NCBI GenBank assembly: GCA_000499405.2
Contig: HG738138.1
Location: 16,593,054 to 16,657,053, forward strand
Direction of reading: 5' to 3'
Origin: Onchocerca volvulus
Lineage: Eukaryota > Nematoda > Chromadorea > Rhabditida > Onchocercidae
DNA length: 64,000 nucleotides
This document shows positions 25,847 through 37,300 of the stretch, in pieces; the first letter of the stretch is position 1; the number at the start of each line of letters is the position of its first letter. Under the pieces are notes generated by a model, which saw only the letters and a program-made list of their open reading frames with translations, was not told the origin of the DNA and did no database searches. Made by a program: the position numbers and the translations under genes.

Positions 25847-26307
25847 AAAAGAAAGAAAATAGGGAAAAACGAGAGAATAAGTAAGAAAAATAAATTGAAA
25901 TGATAAAAAAAAGCGAATAATCGGATATATTTTAACAAACAAAAAAAAAAAAAAAATTGAGAAAAAATTATAAATTATTCAGTTTTTTTCAAATAATTGT
26001 TGAACACTTTTTTTTAACTTTCAAAAAAAAATTAACATATCATTGTATTATTAAAGTAAAATTAATTTAAATTTCCTGAAATCAAATAAGATAAATAAAC
26101 CATTTTTGTATTTCTAAATTTCCTGAAAATTTTGCTGGAATTAAATAAAAAACAAAAATTCGAGTCCTTCTGAAACGAACTGTGGATAAAAGTACATTAA
26201 TGAATCGAAAAGAATTAAAAAAAAAAAAAAAAACAAAAATTCGAAGTAAAATAGGATATGCATCTGTCATCACATAAAGGATTATTAATTTTTTTGGTTT
26301 TATGAGA

Positions 26308-26408
26308 GTATTTTTATCCATATGTTATGATAAACCAACAAGCGTACAGTTTACTTAGTACTGAAAAATAAAGTATCACAATAGATAGATCGATTTCAGG
26401 ATTCTCAT
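26308..26408 (+). repeat. Direct repeat copy B (about 101 bp)
   Basis: This copy starts 565 bp downstream of copy A in the same orientation. The shared segment includes a pyrimidine-poor branch region, GATTTCAG, and the first nine bases after it. The repeat boundary falls just inside the candidate exon described next. Confidence 0.93.
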
Positions 26409-26483
26409 TGTGCAACGAAAGCATCTGAAGCACCTTCTAATGAGTGTTTCATATGCTTCAAAATAGAAACCACTGACAGATAA
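26400..26483 (+). other. Candidate terminal exon for the SEA gene
   Basis: After the TTTCAG that ends copy B, the frame is open for 27 codons (DSHCATKASEAPSNECFICF and onward, three Cys) to TAA at 26481-26483, with AATAAA overlapping the stop region. It is in phase 0, as is the optional donor at 25485/25486. This would give a Cys-containing C-terminus in place of VQYLYN. It is unproven. Confidence 0.3.
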
Positions 26484-26834
26484 TAAATTTCTAATCTCCT
26501 GACAGCATTCTTTCTTTTATTTTTATCTGCCAACTTAATGATTTATTACTGATGAATTGCAAGATCTGAACTTGGAAAATTTGTAATCAAGTAATTTTAA
26601 AAGAAAATCAAAAATATTCATTGTTTAAATTGCATTGCAAAAACCTTTTAAATACTATAACATCACAAAAGAAATTTTTTTTTTCCTTTTTTTGTGATAA
26701 TGTAACAATAAAATAAATGAATAATCAATACAATATATACAATAATAGCCTAAAAAAATTCACTAAAATATTGCGGTGTGTAGTATCACTGTATGATTCG
26801 TCACCTCAAAATTAATTAATTAGGTTACGAATCA

Positions 26835-29800
26835 TTAAATCTTCAAAATATGTATATCTTTTAGTATTTGCCTATTAGTGAGTGATTCATTCCCTTGTAA
26901 CGGTATAGAAGTTTCCAGATCACGAAGTACGATGATACGATCACCTTGTCGCAAATGTTCACCTTTTTTCAATTGTTTGAATGTATTACCCAATGTTAAG
27001 CCGAAATGTGATAGCAATGTGCTACAGCAACAACCACAACATCTTAATAAATAAAAAGATATATTTTAAACCAATTTTTATGAAAAATTTTTTGAAAAAA
27101 CAACTGCATGATCCATTTAATTGATTTAAAATTCTACTCTTTTGTCAAGATTCAACTATTTAATTTGATCTATTTAATTAATTTTAGATGCTACGTTTCG
27201 ATTAAGATTTAATTATTTAATCATATATGTTTGAGCTGTTAATTAATTCGAAAAGAAAGATATGTGTATCAAAAATTTGGAAAGATGGGTAGGGGAAAGT
27301 CTGAGACGAGAATCACTTAAGAACTATGACAAATCTGAGATGAGATTCAGATAAACCATTTAATCAATACCAGCAGAATCATCGGGACTGTCTGATAGCC
27401 TAATTTGGAATGCTACACTTTGGCGAAGATTTAATTTTCTACAAAATGAAAGTGATCATATGTTGGACACTGTACTGAGCTTAAGTTTTATCAAAAATAG
27501 CTTATGCTAAATATCTAATTGGAAACTATTCCATTAATATCATGATTTGACGACCAATAAATACATTGCAGCACTGTTAGAATTGACGGAGTATATCCAG
27601 TATTTGTGGATCACTCATCAACTACTTATCAAGATGATTTATCTTTCATCTTTCTTCTCAAATCTTAAGTTAGAATTAGTTGTGGAAAAAGATAATTAAT
27701 TATAAAAGACATTTATGAAGAAAATATGAAGAATAATTTCTATTTCAAAAATTATTTGCTGATAGTGCTAGTCCTCTTCAATGGATAATTTATTTTTAGA
27801 ATGTAGTAACACTATCCGAACTATCAGTCAATTAAATAAATGATAAATAAATAAATAATTGCATATTAATTAAATAATTAAGTATTAAGTAATTTTTCAC
27901 ATAATTTATCCTAAACACAGCTTTATAGTTTGGCATAAAATTTTTAGTATTTAACTTTGTGTGATATATTATTTGATAAATTTAGCAATAAATTGAAAAC
28001 ATATTGTTTAACTCCATATATTATTTTATTATCATAATTGATAAAAAATATAGATTAAGAATGATAAATAAATATTATCTCCTAAGAAATTTATCATACT
28101 CGTAAATTCACGTGCACGTGCAGTATACGCTTAAATTCATGTATAATGCAACATTTAGAAAGCATATCATTTTAATAATTTATTCTTCTATACATAGTTG
28201 ATTTCTGATGTTACCTTTTAAGAAATTGGGTTTAGATGTAAATTAGTAAGGCAATTATGATATGCTCAAAACCATAATACTCTGAATATTTGATAATTCT
28301 GCTCTTTTATGCATAAAGAATTGATGAATATTATCTCTAAGAAATTAATGCATATGTGTAAATTAACGTATACGAAATTCACCTACACATTTAAATTACA
28401 AAAAAAAAAAAATTATTGTATTGAATAATCTAGTTTACATGGGTTGAATAATTTTCAATTGATCAAATCCTTTTATTATATTGGAAAAGAATCAGAAATA
28501 TTGGGAAAACAAAAATAAAAATAATGTTTCTTACCCTGAAATAATGAAGATATAGATGAGACTAAGTAGTATAATAATGAATAATATTGGAGCAATAATA
28601 TTCCTCAAAATCCATGAGCAGGCTTCTCCAAGTTTTGTGAGAATTTCATCAAAACCATCATTGACACGATTTGGCACTTCAGAGAAAAAGCCTTCAACCT
28701 AAATTATTTACCTAGTTATTGATTCGTATACTTTTTTTATTCAAATTTCGATATTATACAAATATTATAAGAAAATATACAGTGATTAATATATTAATTA
28801 ATACAATATTATATCTCCTTTATTTATGTGATATTTTTAAGAGCAAACCTTAAAATTATGATCAGATATGTAAAAAATTAAACTGTTTCACTGTACAACA
28901 TATTTTATTGCAAATACAGTTCTAAAATGAATCTTTATGTTAACCAATTTAATTCGTAACCTATAATTGTTATATTAGTACAATAAAATCAAACTAGTTA
29001 TTAATTAGTTAGTAATTATTAAAAACAATACAATAACTATGTTATTTTGCCCCTCAGCCTCTACTATATCGATAAATTAATGAAAGAACTATGAAAATAG
29101 GATTAGAATTAAAATGTAATGACGATATTCCATTTCATCTCGAAAAGAAAATTAATATTATGAATGAAAAATAGAAAAATTCACTTCATCACCAGCTCCA
29201 CGCAGCGTTTTTTCGGCTGTTTTCATTACCGTATCTTTCAATTTTTCACCACCACTTTTCAAATTTTTTGCAACCGTACTAAAAATATCCTTTGATTGTT
29301 CGACAAAATTCTGCGCAGTATTAAATTTTTTACCAAGTTCTAAAAAAATTGAAAAATTATGAAATCGAAGAAATTAAGTTTGACCAAGAAACTGAGATTT
29401 TATTCCCGATTAAGTTAATTAGATTTAATTGCTTCATACCGATAATATTGCAAAAAATAACATCAGTTCATTTGAATTATTTCATAGTAAAGATTACTAC
29501 AAAAATTTGCTAAATTTTTATTTTTTTGTATCAATATATTGAAACTTGATTATTTAACTGTTTTCACCTACAAATGACATGAGTTTTTTTTTTTAAAAAG
29601 CTTCATATAAATTTTATAAAATGAGATTTAAGCAGCTTTTGTTGTTATTTATGCATATTTAACTTTTTTTTTTCAATTCAGTAAAATTTATGTTCTAATA
29701 ACAGAATAAAGTACATTTCGATTGCAATGATGATAATGGAACGAAATTATTTTCATATAGACAATTGTATTTGTTTGACTCCAACAAAATTTTATTTTTT

Positions 29801-30439
29801 CCGATCATGAAATGACATGTTCCTTAATTCATATCAATACCAACTAAATAAAAAGAATTATCAATTTTGTAACAAATAGAAGTATTAAACTTCTTCTTCC
29901 AAATTTGAACTTTGTTAATTTATTTGATAATTTAAAAATAGAAATATGTCTATTTTGCAAATTTTTGGGTTGCTTTTTTCTGGATAAAAAAAGATTGTAG
30001 ATTTTGAATAATTTAAATGCCTAGGGAGAAGAGAAAGTGATCAATTGCTTATGCAACTGCAATACAGACCAAAAGAACAGAGATAATTTTATTAATTTTT
30101 TAAAAGTTTGAGAATAATTTTGTACATAGAACAGAAAAGAAATTGATTAAGTGATAATTGTAAATGAATGAGAGGAAACCTGGAATATCAAATGATTTCC
30201 AAGAAAATTCGCTAAGCTTTGCATAAAATAAAATATTTGATAATGCAAGATCGTTTTTTCTGAAACAACTAAAGATGAAAATTTAACGGACCATCCAAAA
30301 ATTGATTCGACTTTTCATCAATTTTTTGCTGTGTTTCACGAAAGAATTGTTTCATACTTTCTGTCCATTCACCGGTCAAAAATGATAGCGCATTGGTACC
30401 GCCAATCAATGTTATCAGTATGCTAATCAATATACGCAT
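26835..30439 (-). CDS. Signal-peptide, single-span membrane protein with juxtamembrane Cys cluster, family unknown
   Basis: Four exons: 30439-30292 (ATG), 29339-29185, 28698-28535, 27042-26835 (stop). They give 224 residues with phases 1,0,2 consistent. A TTCCAG acceptor sits 2 nt before the ATG (AG at 30442-30443), as for spliced-leader addition. Residues 1-18 form a signal peptide (MRILISILITLIGGTNALS). Residues 20-125 are charged and helix-prone, rich in Lys, Glu, Gln and Asn, with heptad-like hydrophobics. Residues about 135-155 form one membrane span (APILFIIILLSLIYIFIIS). It is followed at once by GCCGCCCS (156-163), a likely S-acylation or metal/disulfide cluster. The last 60 residues are soluble and mixed charge. 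I recognise no domain. With the N-terminus outside, the Cys cluster and tail would be cytoplasmic. Confidence 0.78.
28071..28385. repeat. Pair of diverged direct repeats in an intron
   Basis: AATATTATCTCcTAAGAAAT followed by a GTAAATTnACGT block occurs near 28071-28125 and again near 28328-28375, inside the intron between exons 3 and 4 of the neighbouring membrane-protein gene. The first copy is followed by the palindrome CACGTGCACGTG. Confidence 0.55.
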
Positions 30440-30704
30440 ATCTGGAATCAATCAATTCTTTTTCTCAAATTAAATCAATCAATGAAAGATTAATTTTTGG
30501 AATTATTTAATAATTTTATCAAATAGTCACATTAATATAATAACTGAATATGGGTCACATTCCAATAGATAGTTTCTGAAAGAATGATTCATGTGGCAAT
30601 CAAATTCTCTCGGAATCCCATCATTCCTAACAAGTAATATCGTATTAATATGAAAATTTCGAATAATTTAGAACTTGAGATTCTTGCAAAAAGCATTCAA
30701 CAAA

Positions 30705-30905
30705 TTATGTTGCCGGAACATTTCATTCAAGCAGTTGCATCACAAACATCCGGAACGCCCCCACTCAACCGGTTGCATTACCCGGAACACCAGGGACTCA
30801 AACTCAACCAGTTGCATTGTCCAATACCCACAACATTTCATTCAATCAATGGCGTTATCCGAAATAGCGGAACACTCAAGGCAAGTAAGTTAACGGTTGA
30901 CGTGA
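30705..30905 (+). pseudogene. Short GC-richer segment with 38/39-bp coding-like tandem repeat, frame-broken
   Basis: Two and a half copies of a unit starting GTTGCATyACnnnCrTCCGGAA and rich in CCnGGAACnCC / ACTCAACC run through about 30736-30830. The second unit is 39 bp and encodes VALPGTPGTQTQP. The first is 38 bp, so the reading frame shifts between units, and the downstream frame ends in TAG. The composition is unlike the AT-rich surroundings. It looks like a decayed fragment of a repeat protein (or an unrecognised exon with odd splicing). It lies head-to-head with the 224-residue membrane protein gene, about 300 bp upstream of its ATG. Confidence 0.4.
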
Positions 30906-33029
30906 TGAATATTCCGATGACATTGTAAATTGATGAAAATTTCCTCACCGTAATAAATGACATAGGATGACTTTAATTGCAATCAAGAAGCAGGCACTAA
31001 AATGTTAAAGTTGACAGGTCGAAGGTTCACACATTCATCTCAGCGAACTGATCCTTTTTTTAACATTACCTCTCGCTTTTTTCTCTTTTTTTTTTTTTTT
31101 TTGTTTGTTTCTGTTCAAGCAGAATAGACAGGTACTTCAAATATTTGAACAACTCTGAAAAAAAAAAAAAGAAAAAGATATCCAACTAAATAAAAACTTT
31201 TACAGCAAACACTTAATTTAAGCATTTATAATCGTTGCTTATTATATCGTTTAATATTTTAAAGCAAATATTCTGTTTTTCCTTTTTTTTTTCTTTTTAA
31301 ATTCATCGATTGTAAACAATGTTAATATATTGTTAGTCAATTAATAAATAAGAGTTGTAGAAATCATCAATATAATTATTTTTGATTATCACAATTGCCA
31401 ATATAGATATTTTTGAAAAATTAAATACTTACAATTATTAAAGAAAATTGGAAATGAATATAAAACATCGGTATATTATTTTTACTTTAAGGATAATCTT
31501 TGGAATTTTTTGAAATTTATGCTACAATGAATTCATTATTCTAAAAATGAAACTTTTAACAAATTGAATTTTAATTAGATTAGATAAAATCAAATTATGC
31601 TGGAATGCAAATGATAGGATGACGAAAATTGAATATTATTTATTAGAAATCAAAGAAACTGGTTCAGCCTTTTTAGTTCACCAGAAGATAAAATAACATA
31701 ACAGATCATCGAACAAGGAAACACTTTCAATTCACTAATTAGTTAAACTCATTAATTAGTTAGGCGGATGTTAGGTCACTTCAATTCTGCTCAAAAATAA
31801 AAATGTATTTTTGCTTTCCGAATTGATTTTTGAGTACGTCAGTTTGTTATATTTTTCGATCAAATAATATAATGACCTTTCCAAATGGAATTTGATAAAA
31901 ATAAAATCATATATCCATCTTAGAAATAAAATATGAATAGTATATTTCATAAGACATTAAATGATGAAAATTATCGAAATTATAACAAATATAAAAAGGA
32001 AACGAAATTGTAAGAAAAAACGAAATAATTTAAACCATTGAAACCATGAAGGTAAAGTTTATTACTAAAAATTCACTGCAATATAGCTATAATACAATCA
32101 TTTTCTACTATTCAATGCTTATTTCTGAAAATTTATCATTCGTTGTTTCAAAATATAAAAAATATGGAAAAAAGAACAAACATAAAATTATCGTATGAAA
32201 AATCCTGCCCAAAGTTGAAATTTACAATATGCAGCTAACATTTTTTTTTTTTTTTTTGAGATGTCATCAAAAAGGGCAGAAAAGTGATATAAAGTTGTCA
32301 ATGATTGAGTTTTGCATCACTCTCGAGACGCTGTCAATAAATATTGTTAAACATTGATATTTATAGATGATTCATCAAAAATAAGAATATTCCCTTCATT
32401 GGAATTTTTTTTTTTTTTTTTTTTTGATTATTGCTGAATATTCGATATATCACTTGGATATATTTTGAAATTGATTCGGTATTATAAATTGAAATATTTT
32501 TCTTGATATTTTAGTATTACAATAAAATTTGAGCATCATAAATATTGTCTCAAACAGTTGAAATCATCAAATATTAATTTTTTGTGAAAATATAAAAAGT
32601 GCGATGAAAAAAGATGAAATATGTTTGGTAAGAATAAGAAATTTTTTTCTTCTCCCATTGGACAGGTATTTTCATACATTAACTGCATAAATTAGTAAAG
32701 GAAGTAAGTGAATAAGTAAATAAAATAAGTGAGTAAATTAGTTAGACAAACAAAAAGATTAGTAGGAGAATAGAAATGAGTGGATAAATTAAAGGTAAGA
32801 GAAAAGCAACGAAAAATTTTGCACACAAAATACGGTAGTGTTGAATTGTTCAAAGAAAAGCGAAACTTGAAGAGAGGAAAGATCGAATAATAACAGGCTA
32901 ATTTCTACAAGCCACACTAATTTTTAGCTTTTCAAAAAGATTACAATTTCAGAGTACTAATTGATGAAATGACCACATTTTTGAGCTAATAATAAGCAAA
33001 AATCTGATTAAAAGAGATAGAAAGTGAAA

Positions 33030-33225
33030 CTGATGACGATGGTGACGACGATAATGATGATGAACAATGATAAGAGTAATAATAATGATGATGATAATAA
33101 CGGTAATAATAGTGACAGCAATGTTGATAATGATGGTAACGATGATGATGATGGCGATGACGGGAATAATTATGGTAGTGATGATGATAATGATAACATG
33201 ATAATAATGATATTGATGATCATGT
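33030..33225. repeat. GAT/AAT-type degenerate simple repeat
   Basis: Mixed GATGAT, AATAAT, GATGAC and GGTAAT units on the plus strand. Asp/Asn-rich and Ile-rich frames through it are artefacts of the repeat. Confidence 0.85.
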
Positions 33226-34294
33226 TGGTAGTGTTGCTGATAACTATTGAGTCGATTTCCGTTATAAATCTTCGAACAGCTAATAAAATATTCAAAACCA
33301 TGCAGTTCATTCTTCATTTTCAAATTTTATCAGCACCACTCTGATCTTTTGATAAAATTTTTAGAAAGCATCAGAATAAATAGTTTCTTAAGTTTGATCA
33401 ACAAAAAACATACAACAGTAAGAGAAAGTGCAATAAGTAAACATACTGCTGATGTAGCAATTTCAGAAAAAAAGTATTTTGGGAGAAGTTTCAATGTGTT
33501 ATTCCAAATAATTTTTACATTCAAAAACTGAAGAAAATCGAATCAGTAGTTCTTTTTTTTGACTAATATGTATTTAAAAACAGAATTATCGATTGATTTT
33601 TTTTTTTTCTCACCCAGACAATAGCACAGCAAAAATTTAAAAAAATGAATTGAACAACAAATTATCTGACATTGAAAAAATACAAAAGCTGACAAAAAAT
33701 ACAATAAATATTTAACGAACCGCAGCAAAATAAGATTCGCATTATTTTATAAGCTACAGTTTCATTTCTGCTTGAAGTCTGCATATTTTATTTTCATTGA
33801 AAATAACTTGCACGTTTGCATGCTACTGCACAAAAGTGCAATGCACACTTTGCACTGTAATATATCAGACAAATTTCATCCAAAATTTATGATAAAGGAA
33901 TCGAAGTAGTAGCAATTTACATGTATTATATAAACGTGATCGAAATGAAAAAAAAAAAAAAAAAAAGCAAAGTTGTAAATCTGTCAGTTTTTTTTTTTTT
34001 AATTCCATCAATTTTTTACGACAGAAAAATGTTTCGTTGAACTTTTTTTATTGACAATCCAAAAATGATTCATTGCCATTTTTACTACCGTCTACTATTT
34101 ACCGTTACATACCTTCATTCTTCTTTCTTCACCGCCCTATTTCCGTTATGCTATTCTTTGCTTCACACCTGTATGAACCCCAAAGAAAGAAGACTCTTCA
34201 CCTCTTTGGATGTTTTTTTTTCTCGAGAAAAATAATCATAAAGTTGAATTTTTTCGGATGAAAATAATATTGATGAAAAAAAAAAAAAATCTTT

Positions 34295-34370
34295 CAATTT
34301 TTGGATGAAAGTAATATTGATGCAATTATGATTGTAATTGCAGCAATATTACTGTTCATCCGAAAAATTC
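34295..34370. other. 76-nt near-perfect hairpin (pre-miRNA-sized or small MITE)
   Basis: The 5' arm 34295-34328 pairs with 34335-34370 around a 6-nt loop. Inner pairing is TGCAATTA/TAATTGCA, then one A.G mismatch, GTAATATT/AATATTAC, a one-base bulge, GATGAA/TTCATC, and finally CAATTTTTGG opposite CCGAAAAATTC with one bulge. A second copy of the 5' arm (TTTTTCGGATGAAAATAATA at about 34251-34270) lies just upstream and could pair with the same 3' arm, so a duplicated arm or a small inverted-repeat element is possible. Confidence 0.6.
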
Positions 34371-37300
34371 ATCTTTTTTTTTTCAACTTTCATGGAAGAT
34401 TGTTCCTTTTTAATTCTAAAAATTTTTGGTGAAATTTGAAAAAAAAAATGAAGCAAAGGCTGTGTATGGAAAAATGATGCAAAATTAAATTTTACATCCA
34501 AGAAGTATTTTGAAAATTTTTGCAAGGCTCATTTATTTCCTTTAGCTCATTTACATTTAAAATATGTGATAGATTGAAAAATTTGCTTTGTTAAATCTTT
34601 TTTTTTTTTTTATCGTCTTGAGAATTTTGTTATCCGTCAATCCAACTAAGTTAGTATCAAGTTTTTGCAAATTTTATTTTGTTTAAATCAGAAGAAATTC
34701 GCGACAGAGTAGAAAAATTACAAAAGTAAGTTTCAAAAGAAAAAATTGAATTTGTACTTTATGGTTTCCAGTAAATTTAGGTTTACATTTGTAATTAAAT
34801 CAGACTAGCATAGGTGATCATCCTAAAGAGAACTTTTGAGACTAAAAAAATCTTTCTTTAATAAATTGAAGAAAGGTTTTTTAACAATTCCCTAAAATGA
34901 TAACAATTTTTTTTTAATAATAATGTCTTTTGATCGGATTTGAATCCAGCAATTCCTATTTTAAATATATGGGCTTGCAGCTATTATTTTTCTTTCCAAA
35001 CTTCTAATCTTTTCTTAAACATAAATTAGAAAACTAAGATTAGTTTACTAGAATTATTGATGGAATGTTAGAAATTACAACAGTACTTCCACCAATATTA
35101 GAAAATACTAAAGTAATTAAAAAAAAAAAAAAAAAACAGAACTGATTTTACACCATCCTTTTTTCAACATCAATTTTTTTGATTCATTTGACTGAAATTC
35201 CTCAATTATTTTAGGACAAAAAATTTTCTGCACTTTTCTTGTTGCTTATGTTATTTTCCAATAAAACAATTATTGTCAAAAACGCTTCATTTTTTTCTTT
35301 CCTATCAAAAAGTTGGTTTTGAAATTAAATAGAAATTTATTGATATTCAGATAAACGATGCTGAAAAAATATATCGTTGCTAAATTGAATGAAAGACAGA
35401 AATAAAACGTAATTGAATCTAAGTTTAACCAATTTATAAAAATTCCTAATTCGATAATTTAAAATATTTATAATGAATTGAATAATATTACAGCTTTTCC
35501 ATGAATTATATCAAAAATTGGAAATTGATGATGAATCACAATCTTGTCTGTCGGTAGTCTTGTCAACAGTTTGGCAAAAAAATAGCAAAATATGACATTA
35601 CAAAAAAATGATTAGTTGTTAACGATGGTAAAGACTGAGAAAAAAAGAAAAAAGATGATAATATTAATTGCTTTGTAAGATTTCTTTCCAAGACTTCAAA
35701 GATCTAAATGATGACAAAGATTGAAAAGAAAAACGATAGCATTATAAATTAAGAGATTTGTAGACTGTTATAATTTGTGAGATTTATAGTTAAAAATAAG
35801 ACACATGGTGTCAAAGATTGAAAGGTATTGTAAAAGACTCATTTGTATGTTATAAGAACGAGAATGCTCCGGTACGAAAGTATTTTTAGTGCATTAAGAA
35901 TGTAAGAATCTCATTGCATTTATTTTATATGAGATCTAGGAAAAAAATAAATACAAAAAATCACAATTTGAACAGTAATTTTGATTGAGATTCATAGAGC
36001 AAAAAAAATTAATAATTTAAGTTCCAAAACTATTGTATGAATTTTGAAATTTAAATTTATGTTCTAGGAATTACTGACAAATTTCGATAAGATACTGATA
36101 AGTTCAAACAAAGAATTATTTACAAATAGTACTAGAACATTAATTTCAAACAAAAAAAATGTAATTTACGAGAGAAAGAAAAATCTGCCGTTTTTAATTT
36201 TTATCCTCCTAATTTTATTTATCCATTTCCTATATTTCTTTTATACCATTTCCGATTAATTTTTATTTGCTAAATTTGAACTTTTCTCTTCTCTTTTTTT
36301 TTTGATCTTAAAACTGTTAAAAATTTTTTAGTAATATATGAATTTTATCCACAATCTTATTGAATTTCTAAGCTTAAAGTATGTAAATTTTGATTTTCTA
36401 TGGGATTTGAAAAAGAGAAAAATTCAAAAAAAAAAAAGGAATTTTTTTGCTTCACTGGTTAATTCGTTATGAGAAAATCATGATATATACATATGTAAAT
36501 AACAATAACGGAAATATGAAAATTTTGAGAAGCATCAATATAGGGTGGTGTTATGAATAATTCAAATTCAAAAGGCTTTGGCAATTTAACGGGTTTTAAT
36601 AAAATTGTAAAAAGTTGCAAGAAAATATAATTTCTCTTTTATTGTGACTAAAAATAATGTTGCAATAATTTTTTTTCTTTTTTTTTTGCAAATTTTGAAT
36701 TTTTCCTATGTTCACGAAGAAAAAAGAAAACATTCAAACTGATCGATAAGTTTCTATTGGCACACATTTACAAAAAAAAAAATGTTTGTGTTAAAGCAAA
36801 AATTTTCTTCAACATTTCTTACTCAAAGAATTATTAAACCAATCCAAATTTAACAAATTATAGTTAAAGAAAAAGCAAAAAATCATGGAATTCAATTCAT
36901 TAGTAAAATAAAATTTTATATTTAATACTTTTTGATTTTGAATATTTCTGTAATTTTTCGGCTTGCTTTCTAACTATAGTTATTTTGTGAAATTGTTTAA
37001 ATGATAATTCCAGTACAAAAAGTAATTATGGAATGGGGTGGAGTAGGTGAAAAGAAAAAAAAAGTAAACATCAAAAAAATTAAAGATAAAGAGGAGGAAA
37101 AAGAAAAAAGGAGAGTGATTTTTACGATTTCAGTTTCAAACACATCGATAGAAAATGCTTGCAGTTGAATCATCATTCATCAACAAATGAAAGGAAATAT
37201 CAAAAAATATAAATAGAAATGAAATTTCGATATTTCAGAACAAAAATGAATGATAAATTATTAGCATTCCTAAATTTGTATATATTAGAACTTTTTTGTT

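Noticed and set aside
32949..33344. Asp/Asn-rich (plus) and His/Ile/Thr-rich (minus) frames of over 100 codons
   Set aside because: Products of the GAT/AAT simple repeat; no splice signals or domains.
33815..33862. Small palindromic TGCA-rich cluster
   Set aside because: Short overlapping TGCAC/GTGCA words only; no extended stem comparable to the hairpin at 34295.
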